Assembly (NCBI RefSeq): GCF_900102265.1
Contig: NZ_FNBH01000001.1
Span: forward strand, 806,001 to 870,000
From: Epilithonimonas hungarica
GTDB lineage: Bacteria; Bacteroidota; Bacteroidia; Flavobacteriales; Weeksellaceae
Direction of reading: 5' to 3'
Length of the DNA: 64,000 nt
Position 1 is the first letter of the stretch. Each line of letters starts with the position of its first letter. The notes beneath the pieces were generated by a model. That model was not told the origin of the DNA. It saw only the letters and a program-made list of their open reading frames with translations, and did not search any database. Of this stretch, positions 26,922 through 35,863 are shown one piece after another. Position numbers and translations under genes: made by a program.

Positions 26922-27875
26922 ATGTTCGAAATAAATTATGAACTTGAAGGGATAAACACCAAAACGTTTTATGGTGTTCAGAATCAAAATTTCAATCTTA
27001 TAAAATCCAGTTTTCCTACACTTAAGATCACAGGCAGGGACAATTTCGTATTTGCAATGGGAAACCGGGAGACCTTGGATCTGCTGAAGAAAAAGCTTGA
27101 TGATGTTTCGGATTATATCTCCAAGCACAATTCTTTGGAAATTAAGCAGCTGGAGTCTCTCCTTAAACTGAAAGACGATTCCGAGAAACAATTGATTTTT
27201 GATCAAGACATCATTGTAAAAGGTGTTAATGGAAAAGTTATCAAGGCCAAAACAACAAATCTGAAGAAGCTGGTGAAAGTTTCGGAGAAAAAAGATATGG
27301 TCTTTGCGATTGGACCGGCAGGAACAGGTAAAACTTATACTAGTGTGGCTCTAGCAGTTAGGGCACTTCGTGACAAAGAGGTCAAAAGAATTATTTTGAC
27401 GAGACCAGCTGTAGAAGCAGGGGAGAGTTTAGGGTTTCTCCCAGGAGATCTCAAAGAGAAGTTGGACCCGTATTTACAGCCTCTTTATGACGCGCTGAGA
27501 GACATGATCCCACACGAGAAACTCGAAGGTTATATGGAGAAAAAGGTTATAGAAGTTGCACCTTTGGCCTTTATGAGAGGGCGGACTTTGGATGAAGCTT
27601 TTGTAATTCTGGATGAGGCTCAGAATACCACGCACTCTCAGATGAAAATGTTTTTGACGAGAATGGGAATGAATGCCAAGTTCATTATTACAGGTGATCC
27701 GAGTCAGGTCGATCTGCCTCCGAAACAACAGTCTGGACTTAAAGAATCCATGACGATTTTGAAAGATGTGGAAGAGATTGGATTTGTGCATCTTACAGAG
27801 GAAGATGTTGTCAGGCATCCGGTGGTTAAGAAGATTATTGTTGCTTATAACAACAGCGAGAAAAATAAGTCTTGA
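26922..27875 (+). CDS. phoH: PhoH family ATPase
   Basis: 317 aa: N-terminal KH-like region, then a helicase-like P-loop ATPase with Walker A 'GPAGTGKT' (131-138), 'LTRPAVEAGESLGFLPGDL', Walker B 'FVILDEAQN' and the sensor 'FIITGDPSQVDLP'. PhoH/YbeZ proteins bind RNA and work with the endoribonuclease YbeY in rRNA maturation; no ybeY lies nearby. Full length, ATG start supported by the upstream -7 box. Confidence 0.93.
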   Translation: MFEINYELEGINTKTFYGVQNQNFNLIKSSFPTLKITGRDNFVFAMGNRETLDLLKKKLDDVSDYISKHNSLEIKQLESLLKLKDDSEKQLIFDQDIIVKGVNGKVIKAKTTNLKKLVKVSEKKDMVFAIGPAGTGKTYTSVALAVRALRDKEVKRIILTRPAVEAGESLGFLPGDLKEKLDPYLQPLYDALRDMIPHEKLEGYMEKKVIEVAPLAFMRGRTLDEAFVILDEAQNTTHSQMKMFLTRMGMNAKFIITGDPSQVDLPPKQQSGLKESMTILKDVEEIGFVHLTEEDVVRHPVVKKIIVAYNNSEKNKS

Positions 27876-27928
27876 TGTTTGGTATAAAACTTGGTAATAG
27901 TTATTTGAAAATTTAAATTTTTAGAACT

Positions 27929-28456
27929 ATGAAAAAGTTTTTTTTACTAACTGCTTTTGCAGTTTTTGGACTTGCTAATGCGCAAGAAGGTTTCAAATTG
28001 GGTGCTCATATTGGTGTTCCTACAACAGGAAATTCTGATTTCACATTAGGATTAGATGCAGCTTACAGATGGAATCTTGCAAAAGGTTTCGACCTAGGTG
28101 TTGCAACTGGATATTCACATTACATTGCAAAAAGTTATGATTCTCCTGGATATGGATCTTTTAAAGGTGAAGATTTCGGATTTATTCCGGTAGCAGTGTC
28201 CGGTAAATATTCATTTAGTGGTGCTCCTATTGCTGTTGGTTTAGATTTAGGTTACGGAATATCAACAAATGATAATGTAAACGGAGGATTATATGCGTTG
28301 CCAAAATTTATGTATAATATGCCTGTTGGAGAATTATATGTAGGTTACCAAAGTATTTCAGGAAAGTATGATAGAAGGTATTATGATGATCATCCAGGAA
28401 TAGGAAAAGAAACCGTAGGAGCAGTCATTGTAGGGTTCAACTTTAATTTGAAGTAG
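27929..28456 (+). CDS. Small outer-membrane beta-barrel-like protein
   Basis: 175 aa with a clear signal peptide ('FFLLTAFAVFGLANAQ'), then alternating Gly/aromatic strands ('FKLGAHIGVP', 'FTLGLDAAYRWNLAKGFDLGVATGYSHY', 'GLDLGYGIS', 'VGAVIVGFNFNLK'). It ends in a hydrophobic strand with a Phe near the C terminus, as in outer-membrane barrels. Transport function unknown. It follows phoH by 53 bp and ends in a strong terminator. Confidence 0.8.
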   Translation: MKKFFLLTAFAVFGLANAQEGFKLGAHIGVPTTGNSDFTLGLDAAYRWNLAKGFDLGVATGYSHYIAKSYDSPGYGSFKGEDFGFIPVAVSGKYSFSGAPIAVGLDLGYGISTNDNVNGGLYALPKFMYNMPVGELYVGYQSISGKYDRRYYDDHPGIGKETVGAVIVGFNFNLK

Positions 28457-28480
28457 TATATTTTAAAATCAGAATAGTTA

Positions 28481-28511
28481 AAAAAACTCCAGTCAATACT
28501 GGAGTTTTTTT
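28481..28511 (+). terminator. Rho-independent terminator
   Basis: AAAAAACTCCAGT, loop CAAT, ACTGGAGTTTTTT: perfect 13-bp stem with T run. Confidence 0.9.
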
Positions 28512-28629
28512 GATGTCCAAACTGTTTGTTTAGAAAGTGGTTTGTTTCTCTTTTGTGCAAATTTCATATGCATAGATTTTTAGACGTCATTTAAAAATCG
28601 TATTTTCGCAAGAAAGCAAATCTAACAAA

Positions 28630-29481
28630 ATGAGCAAATCAATCGAAGAGCTGAAAAGCCTTTCAACGCAGATCAGAAGAGATATTCTGAGAATGGTTCA
28701 CGCTGTAAATAGTGGTCACCCGGGAGGTTCTCTTGGTTGTACAGAATATTTCGTAGCACTTTACGGAGAGATCCTGAATTACAAATTGCCTTTCACGATG
28801 GAAGGTAAGAATGAAGATCTTTTTTTCCTTTCCAACGGGCACATTTCTCCCGTATTTTATAGTACTTTGGCGAGATTCGGATTCTTTCCGGTTGCAGAAT
28901 TGGCAACTTTCAGAAAACTGAATTCCAGATTACAAGGTCACCCAACGACCCACGAGGGTTTACCGGGAATTAGAGTAGCATCGGGATCTTTAGGTCAAGG
29001 ACTGTCTGTAGGTTTGGGCGCTGCACAAGGTAAAAAATTGGATAAAGACGATGCATTGGTCTACACACTTCACGGAGATGGGGAGTTGCAGGAAGGTCAG
29101 GTTTGGGAAGCTTTTATGTATGCCGCTGCTAAGAAAGTGGACAATATCATTTCAACAATAGATTATAATGGGAGACAGATCGATGGAGATACGGACGATG
29201 TATTGTCATTAGGTGATCTTCATGCGAAATTGGAAGCCTTTGGATGGTTGGTATTAGAAGAGAAAAATGGTAACGACCTGGAGGCTGTTATCGCGATTCT
29301 TAATAAGGCAAAATCTGAAACAGGAAAGGGAAAACCTGTAGCGATTCTTCTTCATACGGAGATGGGCAGTGGGGTAGATTTCATGGTGGGAAGTCATGCT
29401 TGGCATGGAAAGGCTCCTAATGACGAACAGTTGGATGCAGCTTTCAAACAACTGTATTTAGAAGCGCCTGCTGATTATTAA
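28630..29481 (+). CDS. tktA: Transketolase, N-terminal (TPP-binding) subunit
   Basis: 283 aa covering the thiamine-diphosphate-binding half of transketolase: 'HSGHPGGSLGCTEYFVALYG' (written here as 'SGHPGGSLG'), 'LSNGHISPVFYS', the cofactor motif 'LHGDGELQEGQVWEA' and 'DYNGRQIDG'. It transfers two-carbon units in the pentose phosphate pathway together with the separate C-terminal subunit encoded at 30682. The two halves are split by an unrelated gene. A -7-like box TATTTTCG lies at 28601-28608. Confidence 0.95.
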   Translation: MSKSIEELKSLSTQIRRDILRMVHAVNSGHPGGSLGCTEYFVALYGEILNYKLPFTMEGKNEDLFFLSNGHISPVFYSTLARFGFFPVAELATFRKLNSRLQGHPTTHEGLPGIRVASGSLGQGLSVGLGAAQGKKLDKDDALVYTLHGDGELQEGQVWEAFMYAAAKKVDNIISTIDYNGRQIDGDTDDVLSLGDLHAKLEAFGWLVLEEKNGNDLEAVIAILNKAKSETGKGKPVAILLHTEMGSGVDFMVGSHAWHGKAPNDEQLDAAFKQLYLEAPADY

Positions 29482-29492
29482 TCATCATTGTT

Positions 29493-30593
29493 TTGAAAAA
29501 GATCACAGTATTTTTTCTTGTCTTTAGTTGTATTTTGACTTTTGCTCAGAACAAAAAGATTTTGTTCACAAAGGAACTGAAATACGGTGTTGTTGATTCT
29601 AAAAATAAGAATAGAACCATCGATATAGATGTTTTCGGCAATACATCCAATGAATTATTGGTAAATGCAAAGGTCGACCAGTTTCCACTGAATGTCTTTG
29701 TTGATAATTTAGGAGTAAGTCCGGTAAGTTTTGGCATGAATAGTCAGTTGGAAAATAGTTTTTATTCACCTTTTTTTTCTCAGATAGCTTACGAGGCTTC
29801 TCCGGATGGAAAAGGCAAAGATATCGAGGCCAAAAAAATTGAGGGGACAGAGATTATCTTAGGATTACCTTGTCAATATTATTTGCTGAATTTCAAGGAA
29901 GCCAATAAAGATGAATCCTTGAAGGTCTGCGTCAATGAGAATTATCCAATTAATACTTTCAGTGCACTTAATGGTATCATCAAGGTTTTTACAAGAAGCA
30001 ATTATTCCAATGAATTGAAAGGTCTTGTTCTGAAAGCTGGAGTTAATGATGATCAATTTGATACGGAACATTTTGTTCTTAAAAGCATCAAAGATTCTGA
30101 GGCTTATGTCTATTTTGACCATAAACAAAGTATGATGAAGCATCAGAGAAGAATGGACTCCCTGATGTTGGAACAGAAAAGATGGGAAGAAGATTATGCA
30201 GATTCTGCTGCGGTATATTCTGATAGTGCTTACAGTTATGACAAGTATATTCCGGAATATGTCTCTACTTACAAGCAAGAGAATGAGGAAATGGCGACGC
30301 TGTCAATAGATAACCCGGACTCAAAGGATTTATTGAAAGGGGCTCCGAAATACTGTACCAATATCCAAAATGGATTACCAACCTTTGAAAATAAGAACTT
30401 ATCAAAACATCTATACAATTATGTAGGACAAGTTTGCGATATGTATCTTACGCAGTCATACTCGGAAACAGTGGATGAAAAAGGCACTATGGATGAGATT
30501 AGAAGAGAGGTTCTGTATCTTCTCAATATCCGTGATGAGCTTTCCAAATCCGACAGGAAAAAGCTAGACAAATATCTGGATCAATTGGATTAG
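29493..30593 (+). CDS. Exported protein of unknown function between transketolase halves
   Basis: 366 aa. The start must be non-ATG: TTG at 29493 gives a good signal peptide ('KKITVFFLVFSCILTFAQ'), while the first in-frame ATG would remove about 80 residues. The body has one short Cys pair region ('LGLPCQYYLL', 'SLKVCVNE') and a Tyr/Ser/Asp-rich helical segment around 210-260. No recognised domain. It begins 11 bp after tktA, so it is probably cotranscribed. Nothing suggests an enzymatic link to transketolase. Confidence 0.75.
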   Translation: MKKITVFFLVFSCILTFAQNKKILFTKELKYGVVDSKNKNRTIDIDVFGNTSNELLVNAKVDQFPLNVFVDNLGVSPVSFGMNSQLENSFYSPFFSQIAYEASPDGKGKDIEAKKIEGTEIILGLPCQYYLLNFKEANKDESLKVCVNENYPINTFSALNGIIKVFTRSNYSNELKGLVLKAGVNDDQFDTEHFVLKSIKDSEAYVYFDHKQSMMKHQRRMDSLMLEQKRWEEDYADSAAVYSDSAYSYDKYIPEYVSTYKQENEEMATLSIDNPDSKDLLKGAPKYCTNIQNGLPTFENKNLSKHLYNYVGQVCDMYLTQSYSETVDEKGTMDEIRREVLYLLNIRDELSKSDRKKLDKYLDQLD

Positions 30594-30681
30594 ATCTAAA
30601 AACAAGTACTTAAAAAAATTAAAATTACATTTTAGATTCTTAGTTCAATCTAGATTCTAAAATCAAAAATCACTCTATAAA

Positions 30682-31635
30682 ATGAAATATACATACACAG
30701 AAAAAAAAGATACACGTTCAGGCTTCGGGGCCGGATTGGCGGAATTAGCTGATACAAACCCTGATGTAGTGGCACTTTGCGCCGACCTTATTGGTTCTCT
30801 AAAGATGGAAAAATTCATAGAGAAAGCACCGCAAAGGTTTTTCCAGACAGGTATTGCGGAAGCTAATATGATGGGTCTGGCGGCAGGGCTTACAATCAAT
30901 GGCAAGATTCCTTTTGCGGGAACTTTCGCCAACTTTGCTACATCCAGGGTGTATGACCAGATCCGTCAGTCAATCGCTTATTCCAATAAAAATGTAAAAA
31001 TCGCCGCTTCTCATGCCGGAGTAACATTGGGCGAAGATGGTGCTACACATCAGGTTTTAGAAGATATCGGGATGATGAAGATGTTGCCGGGGATGACGGT
31101 GATCAATCCTTGTGATTACAATCAGACCAAAGCGGCGACTTTGGCTGCAGCGGCACATGAAGGTCCTGTTTACCTTAGATTTGGTCGTCCTGTGGTTCCT
31201 GTGTTCATCCCGGAAGATATGCCTTTCGAAATTGGGAAAGGAATCCTTTTGCAGGAAGGAACTGATGTGACGATTGTTGCGACCGGGCATTTGGTTTGGG
31301 AATCTTTGTTAGCAGCTGATGAGTTGGAAAAAGAAGGCATCTCTTGTGAGATCATCAATATTCATACGATCAAACCTTTGGACGAAGAAATTATTCTTAC
31401 ATCTGTAGAGAAAACAGGGAAGATTGTTACTGCAGAAGAACATAACTATCTTGGGGGATTAGGAGAGTCTGTTGCCGGAGTTTTGTCCAGGAGAAGACCA
31501 ACACCTCAGGAATTTGTTGCTGTACATGATACTTTCGGAGAGTCCGGAACGCCGGCTGAGCTGATGAAAAAATACCAGATCGATGCAGATGCAGTCGTAA
31601 AAGCAGTGAAGAAGATCATTGAAAGAACAAAATAA
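30682..31635 (+). CDS. tktB: Transketolase, C-terminal subunit
   Basis: 317 aa with the pyrimidine-binding domain ('FFQTGIAEANMMGLAAGLTINGKIPFAGTFANFA', catalytic Glu in 'GIAEANM'), 'SHAGVTLGEDGATHQ' and the C-terminal domain 'IINIHTIKPLDEEI' / 'EEHNYLGGLGESVAG'. It complements the N-terminal subunit at 28630. An 88-bp leader contains a short hairpin (TTTTAGATTC / CTAGATTCTAAAA). Terminator follows at 31657. Confidence 0.95.
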   Translation: MKYTYTEKKDTRSGFGAGLAELADTNPDVVALCADLIGSLKMEKFIEKAPQRFFQTGIAEANMMGLAAGLTINGKIPFAGTFANFATSRVYDQIRQSIAYSNKNVKIAASHAGVTLGEDGATHQVLEDIGMMKMLPGMTVINPCDYNQTKAATLAAAAHEGPVYLRFGRPVVPVFIPEDMPFEIGKGILLQEGTDVTIVATGHLVWESLLAADELEKEGISCEIINIHTIKPLDEEIILTSVEKTGKIVTAEEHNYLGGLGESVAGVLSRRRPTPQEFVAVHDTFGESGTPAELMKKYQIDADAVVKAVKKIIERTK

Positions 31636-31656
31636 ATTTCGAATTTATATTGCTTT

Positions 31657-31685
31657 AAAGTCCGCCAATTGGTGGGCTTTTTTAT
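31657..31685 (+). terminator. Terminator of the transketolase operon
   Basis: AAAGTCCGCC, loop AATT, GGTGGGCTTT (two G-T wobbles) followed by TTTT. Confidence 0.85.
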
Positions 31686-31724
31686 TTGCTTTTCTGTATC
31701 TCTAATCTTCTGGGGATGAATGAA

Positions 31725-31800
31725 AATTGCCCTACTACCGAATGCTAAAATTTAATTCAGAAGCAGGGCGAATGATGATTTTCTCCATCATTTGTTTTTT
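31725..31800 (+). ncRNA. Candidate small structured RNA
   Basis: In a 565-bp gap: GCCCTACT (31729) can pair with AGCAGGGC (31762-31769), and directly after comes a terminator-like stem AATGATG / CATCATT with TGTTTTTTT. No promoter was identified, so it could be a 3' remnant or a cis leader rather than a free sRNA. Confidence 0.25.
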
Positions 31801-31910
31801 TAGTTTTTGAGATAAAAAAAGAATATTGTTCCTTAAATCTTTGACAATATTACAAGGAAGATTTCGATTAAAAAACTAAAGTATTTAATGAATTCCGAAA
31901 TTATTCTATT

Positions 31911-32000
31911 ATGGAAAGTATTTTACAAATAAAGATGTTTGGTTTTCAGTTGTTTGTGTTTTTATTTGTGTTTTTGATATTTATAATTAATTATTGTTAA
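31911..32000 (+). CDS. Possible 29-residue single-pass membrane peptide
   Basis: ATG 31911 to TAA 32000 encodes a 29-aa peptide whose residues 9-27 are all hydrophobic ('MFGFQLFVFLFVFLIFII'). The rest of the 31800-32190 stretch is AT-rich with no other readable content. In T-rich DNA a hydrophobic frame can arise by chance, so this is a weak call. Confidence 0.2.
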   Translation: MESILQIKMFGFQLFVFLFVFLIFIINYC

Positions 32001-32189
32001 ATAATTCACTTTATGTTTTTAGTCTAATTAGAATCGATTGTTAAATAGGGAAATAAGGTAAACTAATGAAATAGATCCATGTCCTGATATTTCAATTCTG
32101 TTGATTGATTTTCATATTGTTGAAGAATGATCAAAGAGGTTTTCAAAAATAGAGATTTGATTAATATTTACAGATCCAATGAATTTCTT

Positions 32190-32197
32190 TATTTTTG
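32190..32197 (+). promoter_or_regulatory. -7 box immediately before the deaminase gene
   Basis: TATTTTTG, an exact TAnnTTTG, ends 3 bp before ATG 32201. With the usual spacing, transcription would start at the A of the ATG (leaderless mRNA). Confidence 0.4.
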
Positions 32198-32200
32198 ATA

Positions 32201-33124
32201 ATGCTTCAGTTCACCGAATATAAACTCCCGATTGTCAAAATCAAAACTGATTTTGATGTTCAGATTTTTATTAAAAGAGAAGACTTGATCCATCCGAAAA
32301 TTTCCGGGAACAAATTCTGGAAACTTTTTTTCAATGTCAATCAATATCTGGGATTGAAACCTGAAAATCCTTTGTTGATTACTTTTGGTGGCGCTTTTTC
32401 CAATCATATCGCTTCAGTTTCTGCTTTTGGGAAACAGTTTGATATTCCTACAAAGGGGATTATAAGAGGAGATGAATTGGAAAATCATTGGCAGAATAAT
32501 CCAACATTATTAGAAGCTTCTAGAAACGGAATGCAATTCTTCTTCGTTTCCAGAGAAGATTATCAGAACAAAGAAAAATTAACTCAGGAATTTTCCGAGA
32601 AATATCCAAACGCACTCATCATTCCGGAAGGTGGAAGTAATGAAATGGCAGTTGAAGGTGTCCAATATATGTTGGGAAATGACACCAAAGATTTTGACTA
32701 TCTTTGCACAGCAGTTGGAACCGGCGGAACAGTTGCTGGGATTTCGAAGTTTGCAGAAGAACATCAGAAAGTTGTCGGAATCAAAGTTGTGAAAGATGAT
32801 TCTTTGCAAAAAACAATTTGGGAATGGAGTATGAGAAACAATTTTGAATTGATCGATGCAGATGAAAATCGATACGGGAAAATATCGGATGAGAATATCC
32901 GTTTTATAAATTGGTTTTATAACGAATATGATATTCCGCTAGACCCAATCTATACCGGAAAGATGTTGCAGAAGATCTTTGATTTGGCAGAGAAAGGTTT
33001 CTTTCCGAAAGGTTCAAAGATTCTGACATTTCATACCGGAGGATTGCAGGGAATCAAAGGAGCGAATCAGTTTTTGAGAGGTAAAAATAGACCCTTGATT
33101 GATTTCGAAAGTCTGATTTTTTGA
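32201..33124 (+). CDS. ACC deaminase/D-cysteine desulfhydrase family PLP enzyme
   Basis: 307 aa, tryptophan-synthase-beta-like fold. PLP lysine K38 in 'ISGNKFWKL', the cofactor loop 'FGGAFSNHIAS', phosphate-binding 'VGTGGTVAGISKFA' and C-terminal 'FHTGGLQGIKG'. Members deaminate 1-aminocyclopropane-1-carboxylate or, more often in bacteria, desulfurate D-cysteine; the sequence alone does not separate the two. An in-frame TTG at 32195 is part of the -7 box and an unlikely start. Confidence 0.88.
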   Translation: MLQFTEYKLPIVKIKTDFDVQIFIKREDLIHPKISGNKFWKLFFNVNQYLGLKPENPLLITFGGAFSNHIASVSAFGKQFDIPTKGIIRGDELENHWQNNPTLLEASRNGMQFFFVSREDYQNKEKLTQEFSEKYPNALIIPEGGSNEMAVEGVQYMLGNDTKDFDYLCTAVGTGGTVAGISKFAEEHQKVVGIKVVKDDSLQKTIWEWSMRNNFELIDADENRYGKISDENIRFINWFYNEYDIPLDPIYTGKMLQKIFDLAEKGFFPKGSKILTFHTGGLQGIKGANQFLRGKNRPLIDFESLIF

Positions 33125-33150
33125 CAAAACTTGAATTGATGTTGAAACCA

Positions 33151-33230
33151 ATAGCCCCGATAGTAGCGGCATCCTTTTTCTTTTTTTGCTAAAAAAGGAA
33201 AAGATATAGCGGATAGCGGGAAATAGCTCC
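33151..33230. repeat. Dispersed repeat, family A-like subtype
   Basis: 'GGCATCCTTTTTCTTTTTTT' and the partner 'AAAAAAGGAAAAGATATAGC' with outer 'GGATAGCGGGAAATAGCTCC'. Same plan as family A (T/A stem flanked by GC-rich arms, AGCTCC/AGCTATTT ends) but a different arm sequence. Confidence 0.6.
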
Positions 33231-33312
33231 AAATAAATAATATTAAGTTGCTGTTCGACAGAGTCAATAAGCTCCTAAAAAAATAGAAAATAAATATTTT
33301 AAAATATTGAAA

Positions 33313-34377
33313 ATGAAAAAGTTATTGGCGATTGGTTTCGTTTGTGTTTTAGGATTCGTAAAAGCACAGACCTGGAAAACGGAAGACCAATATATCCAGA
33401 AATTTGCGCCGTATGCGGTGGAAGAAATGGAAAAATATAAAATTCCTGCGAGTATCACGCTTGCACAGGGACTTTTGGAAACCGGAGGCGGACAAAGCCG
33501 ATTGGCACAATTGGGGAAAAACCATTTCGGGATCAAATGTAAGGAAGACTGGACGGGAAAAACAATGAGTCATACAGATGATGCTCCCAACGAGTGTTTC
33601 CGCGTCTATGAAGACCCGAAGCAGTCTTATGAAGACCATTCGATTTTTCTGGCGACGAGAAAATATTACACCAAACTTTTTGATCTGGACCCAAAAGATT
33701 ACAAAGCTTGGGCGCACGGTCTGAAAAAAGCAGGATATGCCACCAATCCAAGATATGCATACATCCTGATTGATAAAATCGAGCGATATAAATTGTATGA
33801 ATTTGACAATACAAACAAGGATGAGGTTTATTATGCGATTTTGAAATTGTACCCGAATCTGAACAGCGACGCGGTTTTTATGGCGCAACTGAATCAGGAA
33901 AAACAAAATGAAAAAGTAGCGCAGCCAACCATCAAGGTGGATTACACCCAAGGTTCTTACGCCAAACAGCAAAGCAAGGTTTCTGACTTGGTCGATGCAA
34001 AAAGCAAAGCTGAACTTCTGAAAAATATCCTTGTTAAAAACCATCCAAACGGCGACCTGAAATTCTTTGTGATGCCTGTGGATGCGGATGTTTCCGATAT
34101 TGCCAAAAAATTCGGAATCAGTGAAAAGCGTCTGATGAAATACAACGAACTGGAAAGTTCTAAATTGGCGAAAAATGACATCATCTTCCTGGAAGGCAAA
34201 AATTCATCTGGAAACAAGGATACTTACAAAGCTGGAATTGGAGAGACCATGCACGACATAGCGCAGAAATTCGGGATAAAAGAGAAGAAACTTTACGCCA
34301 AGAACCGAATGGAGTCCGGAGAACAGCCAAGAGCCGGACAAGTGATTTACCTGCAAAGCAAGAAACCTAGGTCTTAG
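33313..34377 (+). CDS. Secreted glucosaminidase with LysM domains
   Basis: 354 aa peptidoglycan hydrolase. Signal peptide ends 'GFVKAQ'; glucosaminidase (LYZ2-type) domain about 25-165 with 'ITLAQGLLETGGGQSRLA' (candidate catalytic E56), 'NHFGIKC', 'YEDHSIFLATRKYY' and 'KKAGYATNPRYA'. Two LysM-like modules follow at about 245-290 and 300-350 ('IAKKFGISEKRLMKYN', 'IAQKFGIKEKKLYAKNRM'), which bind glycan. ATG 33313 preferred over TTG 33307. Role in cell-wall turnover or division. Confidence 0.92.
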   Translation: MKKLLAIGFVCVLGFVKAQTWKTEDQYIQKFAPYAVEEMEKYKIPASITLAQGLLETGGGQSRLAQLGKNHFGIKCKEDWTGKTMSHTDDAPNECFRVYEDPKQSYEDHSIFLATRKYYTKLFDLDPKDYKAWAHGLKKAGYATNPRYAYILIDKIERYKLYEFDNTNKDEVYYAILKLYPNLNSDAVFMAQLNQEKQNEKVAQPTIKVDYTQGSYAKQQSKVSDLVDAKSKAELLKNILVKNHPNGDLKFFVMPVDADVSDIAKKFGISEKRLMKYNELESSKLAKNDIIFLEGKNSSGNKDTYKAGIGETMHDIAQKFGIKEKKLYAKNRMESGEQPRAGQVIYLQSKKPRS

Positions 34378-34460
34378 TCGGAAGACAGTAGTCTGATGTC
34401 CGAAGACGAAAAACATAATATTTAAAAACATCCGGCTTCCGTCATCGGACTTCGGACAAT
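34378..34460. repeat. TCGGAAGAC-type inverted repeat
   Basis: 'GTCGGAAGACAG' and 'GTCCGAAGAC' face 'CGGCTTCCGTCATCGGACTTCGGAC'. It fills the 97-bp gap between the glucosaminidase gene and hemL. Confidence 0.6.
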
Positions 34461-34474
34461 ATAAAAAAACAACA

Positions 34475-35755
34475 ATGTTATACCAAAGAAGTTCAGCGCT
34501 TTTTGAAGAGGCGTACAAATATATCCCGGGCGGTGTGAATTCGCCGGTTCGCGCTTTCAAATCTGTAGGCGGCGTTCCAATTTTTATGAAATCTGCGAAA
34601 GGTGCTTACCTTACAGATGAAGACGACAGAAACTACATCGATTATATCAATTCCTGGGGACCAGCAATTCTCGGTCACACACATCCTGAAGTTTTGGAAG
34701 CTCTGAAACTACAGGCTGAGAAAGGATTTTCTTTTGGTGCACCGACGGAATTAGAAACCGAGATTGCAAAATTCATCGTAGAAAACGTTCCGAATGTTGA
34801 CCAAATCAGAATGGTTTCTTCGGGAACTGAAGCTTGTATGAGTGCCATTCGTTTGGCGAGAGGTTATACGGAAAGAGAAAAAATCATCAAGTTCGAAGGT
34901 TGTTACCACGGACATTCGGATTCGTTTTTGATTCAGGCGGGAAGTGGAATGGCGACGTTCGGAAGTCCCAATTCTCCGGGCGTTACTCAAGGAACGGCAA
35001 AAGATACATTACTTGCCGAATATAATAATATCGAACAAGTTGAAGACCTTTTCAGAAATAATCCTAAGCAGATTGCGGCGATTATTGTGGAACCGATTGC
35101 CGGAAATATGGGTTGTATTCTGCCGGAAAATCAATTTCTAGAGAACCTTAGAAGAATCTGTGACGAGAACGGTGCATTATTGATTTTTGATGAGGTAATG
35201 ACAGGTTTTCGTTTGGCTTTTGGTGGAGCGCAGGAAGCTTTGGGCGTGAAAGCGGATTTGGTAACTTATGGAAAAGTCATTGGTGGTGGATTGCCAGTTG
35301 GTGCTTTTGCCGGAAGAAACGAAATTATGAACTGGCTTTCGCCAAGAGGACGCGTTTACCAAGCAGGAACTTTGAGTGGAAACCCTTTAGCGATGAGAGC
35401 CGGACTTAAGACTTTACAATTGATAAAAGAAGACACTGATTTCTACAAAAAATTGGATAAAACCACAGAAACCTTAGATTTCGAAATTGGAAAAATCCTG
35501 AACGAAAAAGGAATCCGACACAGAATCAACAGAAAAGGAAGTATGATGTCGATTTTCTTTGATGTGACTTCTGCGAGTAATTTTAATGAAGTGAATAATT
35601 CCAATATTGGTTTGTTCAACAATCTGTTTCATCAGGTTTTGGAACAAGGGATTTATCTTCCGCCAAGTGGCTATGAAACTTGGTTTATTTCGTCTGCGAT
35701 TGGCGATACAGAGATTGATAAAACGCTGGAAGCTTTTAGGAAGTTTCAGTATTAG
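34475..35755 (+). CDS. hemL: Glutamate-1-semialdehyde 2,1-aminomutase
   Basis: Converts glutamate-1-semialdehyde to 5-aminolevulinate (C5 heme pathway). 426 aa, full length: '[11 protein letters not shown]', '[18 protein letters not shown]', 'FDEVMTGFR', PLP lysine K267 in '[14 protein letters not shown]', '[11 protein letters not shown]'. A strong terminator follows at once. Near-copies of its last few bases and terminator recur about 1.08 kb downstream, marking the 3' end as a site of rearrangement. Confidence 0.96.
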   Translation: MLYQRSSALFEEAYKYIPGGVNSPVRAFKSVGGVPIFMKSAKGAYLTDEDDRNYIDYINSWGPAILGHTHPEVLEALKLQAEKGFSFGAPTELETEIAKFIVENVPNVDQIRMVSSGTEACMSAIRLARGYTEREKIIKFEGCYHGHSDSFLIQAGSGMATFGSPNSPGVTQGTAKDTLLAEYNNIEQVEDLFRNNPKQIAAIIVEPIAGNMGCILPENQFLENLRRICDENGALLIFDEVMTGFRLAFGGAQEALGVKADLVTYGKVIGGGLPVGAFAGRNEIMNWLSPRGRVYQAGTLSGNPLAMRAGLKTLQLIKEDTDFYKKLDKTTETLDFEIGKILNEKGIRHRINRKGSMMSIFFDVTSASNFNEVNNSNIGLFNNLFHQVLEQGIYLPPSGYETWFISSAIGDTEIDKTLEAFRKFQY

Positions 35756-35791
35756 ATAAAGAAAACCTTTCCGATTTTGGAAAGGTTTTTT
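35748..35791 (+). repeat. Direct repeat 1: hemL 3' end plus terminator
   Basis: Contains the hemL stop and the terminator AAAACCTTTCC / GGAAAGGTTTT. It matches 36828-36872 over about 44 bp with one substitution and two single-base insertions. Confidence 0.85.
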
Positions 35792-35810
35792 GTGTATTAT
35801 GTTGGTTTTT

Positions 35811-35861
35811 TCACTCGGCACTTCCTCCTGCATTTTGCCAATGCAACGTTAGCGGGAGTGT
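35811..35861. repeat. Long imperfect hairpin near the GLPGLI gene end
   Basis: Outer CACTC / GAGTG, inner perfect TGCATT, TTGCC, AATGCA. It includes 'AACGTTAGCGG', reminiscent of integron attC right ends, but the matching left core site is absent. Confidence 0.4.
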
Positions 35862-35863
35862 TT

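Noticed and set aside
29493-30593. Exported protein between transketolase halves as a DUF4412 or GLPGLI member
   Set aside because: 'LGLPCQYYLL' only superficially resembles GLPGLI; no further motif supports either family.
35811-35861. Hairpin with 'AACGTTAGCGG' as an integron attC site
   Set aside because: Only the right-hand core resembles attC; the complementary left core is missing, no integrase was found, and the flanking genes are oriented independently. Kept only as an imperfect hairpin.
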